Assembly: GCA_028023455.1 (NCBI GenBank)
Contig: JAQFVV010012418.1
Coordinates: 7,497,244-7,561,243, forward strand
DNA length: 64,000 bases
Direction: 5' to 3'
From: Epiperipatus broadwayi
Taxonomy: Eukaryota > Onychophora > Udeonychophora > Euonychophora > Peripatidae
How positions within the stretch are numbered: the stretch's first letter is position 1; each line of letters starts with the position of its first letter. Position numbers and translations under genes: made by a program. Of the stretch, positions 31,382 through 43,059 are shown one piece after another. The notes under the pieces were generated by a model. The model was not told the origin of the DNA. It did no database searches and was given only the letters and a program-made list of their open reading frames with translations.

Positions 31382-33954
31382 TAGAGGGATATACCCATCG
31401 TATTAAATTGAAGTGTAATGAACCTTTCCATCAGAAAATGTACCCAATTCCTTACCAATACAAGGACGAGGTACAGAGTCAAATAGGCATGATGCTAGAG
31501 TGAGAGATAATAAAAAAGTGCCCTTCTCCTTACATAAACCCATTGGTTATTGTAAAAAAGAAGGCTGGCCATATTAGAGTATGTTTGGATGCTCGCATGT
31601 TAAACGCTATAACTGTGCCAGAGCGTGACATTCCTCCATCTGTACATGAGCTCCTAACTAAGTTTCATAAGAGGTCAATTTTCTCTACATTTGATTTAAC
31701 ACATGAGAATGATCAGCAATACACAGCATTTCATTTTCAGGGCCAGTTGTATGTTTTCAGACGGATGCCTTTTGGTCTCATTAATAGTGGTGCTGGCTTA
31801 ATCAGATGTTTGGACATGATTTTTTCAAAACAATTAAAAGAAAAGATCATCATGTACGTGGACGATATTATCATTGCTTCTGACAATTTAGAAGAGCATC
31901 TCCAACATTTAGAAATGTTTTTTAATGAGTGCGCTCTGAAAAATGTCAAAATTAATCTGGAGAAGTGTTTAATAGCCGCTAAAGAGATTACTTTTCTGGG
32001 ACATTTAATAAATGAGCATGGTATCAAACCCCATCCAGAAAAGATTGCAGCTATTCAGCGCTTCCCCACACCAAAAACTGTAAAACAACTGAAATTATTT
32101 TTTGGGTTGTGCAACTACTACAACCGTTTCTATCAAAATTTTGCTGAGGACACAATACATTTGTCCAAATTGTTGAAAAAGGCTGAGAGATGGAAGTGGA
32201 CCCAAGATCATGATAATGAATTTAACTTAATTAAGAATAAATTTTTAAAACACATAATCTTAATATATTCTGATTTCAATAAAACATTTTATGTGCAAAC
32301 AGATAGTAGTTACTATGGTCTGGGTGTAGGGTTATTTCAACTCGATGAGGATCAGGTACCTCATGTATTGTACTTCTTGAGCAGACATCTGAGAGGTGCT
32401 GAGTTGAACTACACTATAACTGAAAAGGAAACCCTAGCTGTTGTCTGGGCTTTTCAGAAATTAAGGCAATTTTTGTTAGGTTCTAGTGTAATTGTACTGA
32501 CCGACCATAGAAGCCTAGAGTTTTTGAATAAAAGCTACCTCAGTAATGAGAGACTTATTAGGTGGAGCTTATATCTCCAACAATTCAATTATAGAGTAAT
32601 CTATATTGAAGGGAGACAGAATATCCCTGCTGATATTCTTAGTCGCCACCCTATCTGTTTAATGACACAAAATCCCAATAGCCAAAACATAATTATAAGT
32701 AACGTGGATTTGGTTAGGGATGAATCTATAGCTGATGATTATGAAAATCTCACTATGATTCAGAGTCAGAATATTAAATTAAATAGGATCATGACTATCT
32801 TAAATAATCATGATAATATAAATAGCAAAAATAAACATGTTAAAATGATTTTTGAAAGATACAAAATTTATCAAAATTTACTTATGTATAACATAAATCC
32901 TAAACAGGGGGAATCATGGAGGATAGTTGTCCCTAACTCCATGATTGATAAACTGATTATGTACGTTCATAGTAGCTATGAGCACTATGGCGCACCAAAA
33001 ATTATGTATGTTTTAAAGTCAATATTTTTCTTTAATAAAATGTATAAATGCGTAATTAAAAAGGTTAAAACATGTAAAATATGTCTAAAATCTAAACATT
33101 GCAGTAAATCTTACATGAGAATCATGCAACTCATCATTCCAGATCATCCTAATGAATTATTAGCGATTGATTTTTATGGGCCCTTACCACCATTCAACCG
33201 TCAAAAATTCATACTTGTTACATATGATGTTTTTAGTAAGTTAGTTTCAGCCTATCCGGTACCTAAAACCAGCGCTCATTATGTTATTAAAAATATGCTT
33301 AATTATCAGTTTCCTTTAGTTGGAAAGCCAAAAATAATTCTTACTGATCATGCAACCGCCTTTATATCTGGTAGATGGTATGAGTGGATTCGAACTCAAC
33401 ACCTCAGACATGTCATGAGCTCCATTAGAAATCCTCAGTCTAATCCCTGCAAACGTGTTATGCAGGAGCTCGGTAGATTATTTAGGGTTTATGTAGCTGA
33501 TGATCATAAACAGTGGGTGCACAAACTTCCTGAGGTTGTTAATTATATAAACAGCACTTGTAATGAATCCACCGGTTTCACACCTTTCCATCTACACTAT
33601 GGCAAACATGAAAATTTACTGATTCAAACACCGATACCCATAACCAGAGAACCAATAAATATAAATCATGATATAAGTCAAGCTAAAGTAAAGCTGCATA
33701 TTATGGGTGCTAAGAGAGTTAAAAAGGCCCATAATAGACCACATCCGTTCCGAGTAGATGATCTAGTTCTTGTTAGAACACCCCATGTTAGCAACCTGCA
33801 AAGAAATCAGTTTAGGAAATTCCTTGAATTATATGAGGGTCCCTATAAAATTTGTAGCAAGGTAGGAGAGAATGCTTTTATATTGATGACACCAGAGGGG
33901 GAGAAAGAGACATACAATGCTAGAAGCTTGATCCCATACCCATCAGAAGTATAA
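31382..33954 (+). pseudogene. E1 pol: reverse transcriptase, RNase H, integrase
   Basis: The frame starts with HRIKLKCNEPFHQKMYPIPY, has one TGA at 31501-31503, then is open to 33954. RT: FDL motif A, RRMPFGL, MYVDDIIIAS (YVDD at 31855-31866), FLGHLI. About eight residues normally between FDLT and the YTAF block are missing. RNase H: QTDSSYYGLG, TEKETLAVVWAFQKL, TDHRSLEFL, ADILSRHP. Integrase: an H-H-C-C finger (HSSYEHYG, TCKICL), AIDFYGP, ILTDHATAF, and NPCKRVM, where the catalytic Glu is replaced by Lys (33451-33453). The E3 copy has NPCERVM at this place. The C-terminus carries a GPY/F module (YEGPYKI) and no chromodomain. This copy cannot be autonomous. Confidence 0.88.
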
Positions 33955-34126
33955 AATTTTAATATTAAATAAAACTTTGCGTATAATAATAGAATAATAT
34001 GTGAATTTGTATTGAAAGCAGTATAGTTTGTATTTTAGTGATATAAGGTTGAATTCAAACATGGTACGTGATAAATAGATTAAATGTCGATGAATAAAAT
34101 GGACATTAATTTAAAATTTTTTATTC

Positions 34127-34134
34127 GAAAGAGA
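34127..34134 (+). promoter_or_regulatory. E1 polypurine tract
   Basis: GAAAGAGA stands four bases before the 3' LTR start at 34139, the expected place for the plus-strand primer. The E3 element has a purine run at the same place. Confidence 0.6.
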
Positions 34135-34138
34135 TTAT

Positions 34139-37100
34139 TGTGCCCTTTTCTAGAGGTCAATGATGGTTATAAATGGTCAATTACTAAAAAATTTTAAAAT
34201 TAATATTATATAGTATTTAAAATTATAGATTATATTAAGCAGTGAAATTTTTTTGATATGATGTATTTAATAATAAATATTGTGGTGGTGAGAATTGTAT
34301 CTAATTCTATATTTTTCTAAATTGTTTTTCAAAATTTTATATAATTATTTTATATAATATAAGTAGCAAATTTATTCAGACAGATAAAAATAGACTAAAC
34401 ACCGGAAATGACCATGTGATTGTCTGGAATATTCTATGTCTAAGTACCGGTTTAAATTAATACTAATAATTAAAATATTAAAATAGCATATTATAGAGTT
34501 GGATGGAATTGTTACACATCATAATAAAAATATGTAGGATACATTTTATTAATTATTGTTTCAAAATTATTAAATTGTAATAGATAATAATTGATTTAAA
34601 AATAATAATTAGTTAACATTTAAGTCTATTACATCATATTTTTAAAACTTTAGAAATTGTTTATCAATCCAAGTAGGAATTGACCAATAAAAAAATAGAT
34701 CTTGGCAGACAACAAAAAATCGCGCCAACTAATTGTATAAACGGGGGAGAACAAAAATGTGTTGACTCCAGAGCAGAGGTAAAATTTTAAGCTCTCTAAA
34801 ATTTTTTTTTTCTTTCTTCAATTTATTAGTCAATTTTATTATAATTTTAATAATATCTTTGAAAGAAACCAACTGACAATTTAAAAATCATCTGAAGAGA
34901 ATCTTAGAATAAAAGTTTTTAAAAAAGTTTTTCATAATAATGTTTCACTAACTTTACAGTAACCTGCCAGTGGATTCTATCGAAATATAATCGGAGTTTT
35001 CAATAGAAAATGGATAGATTCTTAAAACCAAGTTGTAAATTTTATAATATTCCAAATATGTTAATGTTATTCGTTGATATAGTTTATATAGCGTATCACT
35101 ATGAAAGCTGTTTTCGTGCGTATAAAATTAATGAAAGGACATTGTGCGCAAAGTTAATGAAGATAATGGAAAATAAAAATAAGTATTATTCGTATAAGAA
35201 TAAATGGACAAAAGGAATTTTAATATTGAAATAGTTTGAATTGCTTTCTTTAAGATGACTGGAGAAAATACTCTAGAAAATAGTTAAAGATCGGAAGTAG
35301 TGTCTATAAAATAATAATGAATGAAAATGAAGTTTATATTTTACAGAAGAGAAATATAAAAAAAATTGGATCCATGGAAAATGCAATTGGTACCGTAATT
35401 ATTAAATAATTGTAGTTTAACTAGAAATAAAGATGCATCAATGCGCCGAGGTAATATTTGCCAGAACATTTAAAAGCTTCGTGGGATAACTAAATAAAAT
35501 GTTTTCTAATAATTTTGAATTAAACACTAAAACTAAAGATCGTCTAAACAGTTTATTAAATGAACTAATTTATTTAAAACTTTAATAAGTAGAAAGGAGA
35601 ACATTCGGATAAAAGAAGAAATAATAAATATTATGGGACTAACCAAGATTTACCGTCAGAAAAATATGTGATTATGGTTTGAATTATTTTCTTTATTAAT
35701 CTAAGTTAAACATTAAGTTTTAGATAGTGATAGGGAAAAAAAAATACATTAATTCGTGATATAACATTATATGAAATAATATGTTTTGATTTTGAATTTT
35801 AAAATAAAATTGTATGTATGTGGAAATATGTATATTTGCGATGCTCGAAGAGAAAGAAGCCCACTACGAACTCTGATAGGAAGATAAAGATTGTTTTGGT
35901 AACATTTATAATTATTAATGATATATAATGTATGTTTTATTTATTTAGATCAGTTGAGAATCGAATGAATGTAGCGCAAAAGTTTTATTGTTATTATTGT
36001 TGTAAAACGCATTTTTTGAAAACAACACGTTAAAACACTTTGAGATGTGATTAGATTTTTAAAAATATGCATACGATAATCATTTATGTGTTATTAATAT
36101 AGTTCAATATAACCGATGGTTATGTGATATTTTCTGTTAATTTTCCTATTGAGATATTTAAATGTTATTTTAACAAAACGTAGATGTTGAACCTACAATG
36201 TAATGAAGCAAGACAAATTGTTCTTATGGAATAGGGAAATGTTTTATATTAGCGAATTTTGTTTATTGTTTTAAAAAGTAGTTAGTATTTTATCGATGTT
36301 GGATACAGTAAAAATCTCGAGAGATAGTTTGGGTAGTGACTTGGTAGTACGTGGTGATTCGGAAACCAAGAGGATGTATTAAAAACTAGGATGCTACAGG
36401 GAATGAAATAATAAGTAGTTTTAGATGTTAATCAGCATAGTTAACAAAGCCCTACGACTGGTACACATGTTGTCTTGGACAGTGGTATTTTATATTTTTC
36501 TTGTGAATCATACTTGATGTTTGGTAAAGCTGAGTAAATAGCTGCCACATCACGCTTATCGCCAAGGTTATTATTAGACAATGAATGCCGGACCTATTCA
36601 CACTGTTCCATACATTTTTTGAAGTATATTGCGGATAAGTTATCTATCTATCTTCCCGATATCCTATACATCTTTCGCTATCTTTATCTGTATTTCTTGC
36701 AACTACATCGTTATATGATAAGTCTATTAAAAGGGAAACAATAGATATTTTAGAATGTCTGTCATGCTATTATTTGGAATAAGAATAGTTAAGTATTAAC
36801 GAAGAGTAGATTATGATTATTGAAAGAAAGATGCAGATATCCTAAGAAGGGAAAGAGTTAGAGAATTATGTTAATTCCTTTTAAGAAATGAACTATAATT
36901 TTATAAAAGTATATCCAAATAGAAATATACAAAAATATTAAATATAATTTCACGTTTTCTTATTATTAATTATATTTTAAGAAATATAAGTATTGCATAT
37001 TTGAAAAAAATACAATAACATTCGATAATAATAGTATATGTGAAACTGTAACAGGTGATAATTAAACCCGTGTTATAGTGTTATACATGAGTATGGCTTA

Positions 37101-38510
37101 CGGAATAAACGTATTATAGTTTACGAGCATTGGTGAATAAACGTTAAAAGTAATAATAATATTTGAATAATATGAGGAGTAACTTTATATAAAGTTACAA
37201 GAAAATGTAATTTTCTTTTAAAAACCATATTGATTGTAAAATTATGATGTTATAAATGATGTTTATCCACATAGATAATTTATAATACAGTAACTTTAAT
37301 ATTAAAAGGTAAAGAATGGTGTTACCCATAAAATAGTTAAAATAAATGATATGATAAACCTAATGAGAAATAACTAAATAACTTTTAAAAGGAATAATAA
37401 GTTTAATTAACGATAAAAGAAATATAAATGTGTATAATTCAGTTATTATAGTGTAAAGAAAAATGAGGATATCCTTTGTAAATAGATGTAAATAGATTTG
37501 CTTGTTTTATTTATTTTATTGATGTTAATAAAATTTTAAAATTTGTTTATTAAAACTTGTGTCTGAGTTTTGTTTCTCTACATTATTGCATGAATTCACA
37601 GAGTATGTTCACAACAATTAAACTAAGTATATGATTGTTGCACAAAAGATAAATAGAGAAGTATGTTTAATCTTAAATATTTATTGATGTTCTTGTAATT
37701 AAATAATTATAAAATTGCATTGCATTACTGGTCATCAATTCATTATCATAAGATTTTGCTAAAATTATATGCTATTAGTTGCCACTTGTTTGTTTATCAG
37801 ATTATCTAAACACTGCCACTTATTAATTTATTTTATTACTTAAAGATAAAAAGGGTATATTAGATTATTAACTAATTTATTACGGTTATAAATTTGCGAT
37901 GAAAGAAAAGCTGTACTAGTTGGATTAGGCAATAAAGATTGTGATTATTATTGTTTTATTATTAATCTAATTTCAGAGTAGTAGATTATGACATAAAATC
38001 CCTTATCATATTTTGCTACCATATGTCATTAACATACGAATAAATTTAAGAACCTGAGATTATTTCATTTGAGCTAGATGATTACTATTATTGTTATTAG
38101 AGATAAAAGATTAATACTTTAATTGTTAAATGAGTCTTAGTGATTAGAAGTTGCGGAAGTCATAAGAATACTATGTAGTTATTATATGTAATAGTAGTAT
38201 AAGGGGGGAGAGTGTTCTTATGCCATTGAGGTGGTATCCGGTGGGATATTGTCTCAATGTAATCTACCTTGTCACCTGTATTTCCACTTCTAGTCTCATG
38301 AATTTCTGAATATTTATTTGAGTTAGTTTAAAACAGAACCTAAGTTAATTTTAAGAAACTTGAACTAATTAAAGCATTTAATTGAATATTTCATTAATTA
38401 TTAGAGCTAGAACTCAGTCATGTGATTTTCATTATATTGTATTTATTTGGGGGAAGTGGAGATGCGGGAACGGGGCGGTTAGATTGGCCTGATTCGTTTA
38501 CGAGGTTAGA
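34139..38510 (+). repeat. E1 3' LTR (about 4.37 kb)
   Basis: Direct copy of 23333-27700 with about 48 substitutions and small indels by eye. The right border lies where CGAGGTTAGA meets (AT)n at 38511. It repeats the TATA box and the 74-codon ORF at 35010-35234. Confidence 0.88.
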
Positions 38511-38599
38511 ATATATATATATGATCATTTCATATAATTAATGTAAAATAGGTGTTTATTTTTGAAGACAAATTAAGTAAAGCAAGAGAGAAATAGTTA

Positions 38600-38730
38600 T
38601 TTGCTGCTGCTGCTACTGCTTCTGCTACTGCTACTACTACTACTACCACTACTATCACTACCACCTTTATTACCACTACCACCACTACCACCACCAGCAT
38701 AATAATAATAGTAAGAATAATATATATATA
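38600..38730. repeat. trinucleotide microsatellite (CTG/CTA/CCA types)
   Basis: Degenerate CTG, CTA and ACC triplets run together, followed by AATAAT and (TA)n. Open frames over it give only Val/Ala runs and are not genes. Confidence 0.9.
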
Positions 38731-39340
38731 TATCAAATAATTGATTTATAACACTAATAGGTAAGCATGTGTTATATATATATGTTCAGATGTTTTTGTT
38801 TTTTGAGGAAGTTTACTGATATGTAATGGTATATGCCATTACATTAATTTAAAATTAGAATAAAAACTTTTTTTAAGTTCGTAAATAAAAAACTAAAAGT
38901 TAAAATGAAAAAGAGTTGTTCAATGTATATATATATTCACACAGATGCAAAACTTTAAAAATTGTTTTCTTTTTTAAAAAAAAATATATTTGAACGTACT
39001 TTTTTTATAAAAAAGTACAAGATCTAAAGATAAAATATTTTTTGTAAATGGAAATGATGTGTTTATTAATTAAACGAAAAACAAACTAGCCCTTGGGGCT
39101 CTTATATAAAAAAGTCATAAAGATATAGATAAGAGAATAAAAACAATTAGAATTTCCAATAGAAGCAGTAACCAATTGCTCAGACCTTAATGGAAATTAT
39201 TGGAACAGGAAACTATGTTCAATGAATCCGGAGGAGTACTATAAAAGAAAAAAATATTCAAATTAAAACAGTTCCAGTTTGTTTTTGTGAGAAGGGCGAT
39301 AAGACGCACTTGTCACTCTCTCTCACTTATTTCAAATGAA
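38731..39340. other. AT-rich DNA, possible upstream region of an exon
   Basis: No element boundary seen. GC content rises toward 39170-39340, which includes the pyrimidine-rich TGTCACTCTCTCTCACTTAT just before the candidate start codon. Confidence 0.35.
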
Positions 39341-39450
39341 ATGACTGAAATACCAGGAATGAACCAGCTAAGGCCACCTCCAGAACAACAGACCAGACTT
39401 CAAATAGAGACATCACAGGAATTGGCACCAGAAACTGGGATTCTTCTACT
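39341..39450 (+). CDS. possible first coding exon of an unknown host gene
   Basis: An ATG at 39341 opens a frame reading MTEIPGMNQLRPPPEQQTRL and on through a Glu/Gln-rich stretch. It runs to CTTCTACT/GTAAGA, a good splice donor at 39451. Base composition is clearly richer in G and C than the surrounding DNA, and codon use looks protein-like. I do not recognise the protein. No second exon could be identified with confidence downstream; the next element is the RTE relic at about 41150. It could equally be a fragment of an old element. Confidence 0.3.
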
Positions 39451-40905
39451 GTAAGACATGAACTGTAAAATTTAAAAGTAATTAAGAACTTTCGTTAAAA
39501 TTTGACAAGCTTTTAATATTTAGCTAACCTAAATTTTAAAATGAACTTTTATCTGACTTAAGTTTTCAAATTAATTATTAATGTTTAATTTTATACATGT
39601 GAGTTTTCTAAAAATCATTTCCATTTTTCTTTTTCTTTTTCTTAATATTTATTGTATAAATTATTTAAATGCATTAAATTTAAGTTGGGTATAGATGCTT
39701 GCATGGAATCATTAACGCTTAATTATGTTTTTGGTTTTCATATTTGATTAAAATATATAGACATTCAGTAAATAATACCTTACGGTGAGTATCTAAAATG
39801 TATTTATTCGGATGTCTCTTAAGTTATTGGTGTCAATGTGGCATCTTATGATGAATGCCATTGGGTTTCTTGTAAATTTCCCTCTGCAATTCCATCAATG
39901 ACTTTATATTTTGATCATTTATGTTTATTTTGAAATGTTTTTAACCATGTAATCTATGTAGCTGATCTATACCACGTTAAAAAAAACAAACTTTTATAAA
40001 ATACACCTGTGTGAAATTATACAAATGTTAAATTTAAGTTGGGCATGAATGGTTATATAGATTTGTAAAGTTATATTAATAATCTTAGGTTATTTGTTTC
40101 GTAGTTAAATTGGGTCAATAGATTGGATATATTGGTGTAATTAGTAGATGCAATATGAGATTCGCTATGTGCAGGATCGCATTATACGCTGCACCCCCTG
40201 TTTACCTATGGAAGGGATAGTATAATGGAAAATGAAGTCCCTTCCTATGGAGTTTTTTTATTGTTCTTCTTGCCAGACAGATGTAGCATTTCTGTCTGGA
40301 TGAGAGTCAATGTCTTCTTAACCATGCTGTTCAGATGTACATTCCTGACAGTATGATATTTGTGTTGTCATATTTATACTGCATTGAATACATTGATATA
40401 TCAAATGGATTGATGTTGGTTTGGCTGCGAACTTTTGTCCTAAGGTTAAATCAGGGATAGAAAATTTTCTTTTCAAATGCAATCTCTGTAGTTTATTCAT
40501 ACTCGACACTCTTAAAAAATATTATTAAATTCATCTGTATGGATGGTTTAAATTTTTAAAATAATAATTTAAATTAAAAATTAATATTAAAATCTAAAAT
40601 AATAAATGTTATTCCCCAAATTCTAAATGATTATATACATGTGTAAATAAATGTTTTGTGTGTTAATTACTGATAGTGACTTTTATTTTTTTATATTTAA
40701 GATACAAATTAAACAAAGTTATATATTATTATCTCTGTATCTCCATTGAGCTAGTGACTGGGGCTAATGGTTTAAATATGAAATAAAAGTTGGATCTTTA
40801 ACAGCGTACATCTGCCTACTCTATAAATTTTCTAGGCTCAAGTAACCTAGTGGCGCTCTGTAGTGCAGATATGGTAAGACTGGAACTTCCATTTCTTTTC
40901 GGACC

Positions 40906-40973
<68 letters not shown>

Positions 40974-41149
40974 TATATATATATATAGGTACAGGCAGAT
41001 CTATGTATAATAATAATTATTATTATTTATATGTCATATAAATATATATTTTAATGATTATTTAAAATATTTTATTAGTTATTTTTTTAATATTGTTTAG
41101 AGTAATTTAAATTATTGACAAAGGCAATAATGATGTTTCTTAATATTTT
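39451..41149. other. no recognised gene; (TA)n tract inside
   Basis: Holds a (TA)n microsatellite of about 75 bp at 40911-40986. A GC-richer stretch (40170-40510) has a 63-codon minus-strand frame with several Cys residues but no family match. If the exon at 39341 is real, this would be intron. Confidence 0.45.
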
Positions 41150-41810
41150 AATTTTATAAGGCACACTTTTATCTGATAACTCTGTCAGCATTTCCTGAAG
41201 TTCTAAAGCATTATTTGCAAAACAACCATATTATGTATAATAATCTAGCTGATGTAAATATAATCCATTTATTTTTATTTTTTTAACTTTCCACTTTAAA
41301 ACCTCAAAATACTTTTTGTAAGACTTCTGTAAAAATTTTGGAGATATAGAATTACCCTATCATGCATTTCTTTTTGGTGTCTGTCATTATTTAATTAAAT
41401 CATTCCTACTGCATTTTGATAAATATTCTTCAGAATATAACAATATCCCAAGTCTATATCCTTATGATTCAAAAATTTAATTACTTTAGATATCTTTTAT
41501 AGAATCAAATGCTTTTTCATAATTTACAAATCTAAAGCAATGGTGGTAATTCATATTTATTTGTACTCTCTATAACTTCTCTTAATGCTTGGTTGTGATC
41601 GACTGCACTAAAATCACATTTACACCCAGATTGTTTTTTTTGATTGGTTTAAGTCCAAATTTTGCTGTAGACAAGTTGTAATTATTTTGGTAAAGAACTG
41701 ACAGAAAATGGATAGATCTTAATTATTAATTCCTTCTTTACCATATTTTTTAAATATCAATATCACCATCACATTCTTCTCATTACCTGGCTGAACTTTA
41801 TTCTTTAGAC

Positions 41811-42299
41811 CAGGGGTGGGCAATTGTTTTGGCTCGAGGGCCACAGAGGTTGGTGGAGGGCCGCATCGAGGGCCACTTTGTAAAAGTGAAGGTTAGCGGA
41901 GTGCCACACCTTTTTATGATGCAATAAGCACACTGCTTTATTCACTGTATTACCAAAGAAATATTTGTTTGTCCATTCTTCATTAAACACATGACATTCA
42001 TCACCGATTTTTTGGGAGGGTTCATGGTTTCACTAAAGTTGGAAATGTATATATTTGCTAATGCAAAGACAAAATTGAAATTAACTAGATCAACTGGAAA
42101 AGAAAGCCCTGCACATAGTATCTACACTGTGCATGTGTATTGATGTGGTCATCTTAGTGGAAAATAATAGATGAATCTTTGGTCGTGCACAGGAAGGAAA
42201 TCTCAGTTCAAGATGTATTTTTCTGATTATCTTGGAGGGCCGCATAGAAACTCTTAGAGGGCTGCATGTGACCCTTGGGCCGCTATTTGCCCACCCCTG
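41811..42299 (-). mobile_element. hAT element (489 bp) nested in the RTE relic
   Basis: Termini CAGGGGTGGGCAATTG and, inverted, CAGGGGTGGGCAAATAG are hAT inverted repeats. The 8-bp target duplication CTTTAGAC is perfect (41803-41810 and 42300-42307). A short remnant of transposase coding sequence faces the minus strand. The rest is an internal deletion derivative. Confidence 0.92.
41835..41990 (-). pseudogene. hAT transposase N-terminal remnant
   Basis: The minus-strand frame starts FNEEWTNKYFFGNTVNKAVC, matching the F-x-E-E-W-T-x-K-Y-F-F-x-x-x-x-x-K-x-V-C-L opening of Charlie-like hAT transposases, just before their BED finger. It then joins directly to the subterminal end sequence, so the catalytic domain was deleted. 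The similar relic at 6335-6790 belongs to a related but different element. Confidence 0.65.
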
Positions 42300-42645
42300 C
42301 TTTAGACCTTAGATATTTAAAGATAACAATAATAGTCCCATCAAATGGAAATTATCACTTCTTCATAGATAGAATTGCATGTCTAATGTCTTTTTCCTTG
42401 TAAAATATTTGACAATGCAGACCTTTTATTCTTATGAAAAATAACTTCACTTTTCTTGTTTTTATTATATATATTTTTTTGCAAAACTATTCAACATTTT
42501 TGTCAGCTCTTTTCCTCTTCATTTTTTCCTATTGCTGAAATAATATTATTTCCAATATTAAGATATTATTTTATATTTTTAAGACTTTTATTCTCTTTAA
42601 TAACTTTCTTTAATAATTTATAGTTCCATTTTTTAAAATCATTAT

Positions 42646-43059
42646 TGTAATAGTAATAATCAGCCTTAAGCTAATGCACATGCACTTTGTGGATTTTTAA
42701 CTATAAATGAATACTCTCACTTTAAAACATAAGATAAAGTCTTTGTGGAAAGATAGAACGAATCCATATGTTTAATTTCAATTAAGAATGATGTATTGTA
42801 AATTCTAAAAAATTTTGCAAGTGTCATTCATTCAGGCATAGTTAAAGTAATTTAAAATGATTGCCTAACATCTTCATGCTCTCATTCCCAAATGCTTAAG
42901 ATTTGCCCATGCATAAATTTTTGGTTGAAAGGATAGATGGTTTCATTCTATCTTTTTACAAAGACTTTATTTTGTGTTTGGAAGTGAGAGTATTCATTTA
43001 TAGTTAAAAATCCACAAAGAGCATGTGCATTAGCTTAATGGCTGATTATTACTATTACA
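42646..43059. mobile_element. MITE with about 125-bp terminal inverted repeats
   Basis: TGTAATAGTAATAATCAGCC at the left and its reverse complement at the right open arms that remain complementary for about 125 bp. The arms include CTAATGCACATGC, TGGATTTTTAACTATAAATG and AATACTCTCACTT words. The central part is unrelated AT-rich DNA. It interrupts the RTE relic. The target duplication is unclear, so the superfamily is undetermined. Confidence 0.8.

Larger units (their letters stand above)
23333..38510 (+). mobile_element. E1: complete Ty3/gypsy-like LTR element with giant LTRs
   Basis: Two direct repeats of about 4.37 kb (23333-27700 and 34139-38510) flank a 6.4-kb interior with gag, then pol in the order PR-RT-RNaseH-INT, which defines Ty3/gypsy. 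I count about 48 differences between the LTRs, close to 1%, so insertion was recent. There is no env-like frame: only 184 bp separate the end of pol from the 3' LTR. The left flank ends TATAT and the right flank is (AT)n, so a 5-bp duplication cannot be read. Several stops and one-base deletions disrupt the coding frames of this copy. Confidence 0.92.

Noticed and set aside
23328-38520. 5-bp target duplication for E1
   Set aside because: Both flanks are TA-rich, so any apparent match is uninformative.
38530-38736. Minus-strand frame with long Val and Ala runs
   Set aside because: It is a translated trinucleotide microsatellite.
40318-40509. 63-codon minus-strand frame with Cys pairs
   Set aside because: No recognisable zinc-finger spacing or family similarity; left as unassigned DNA.
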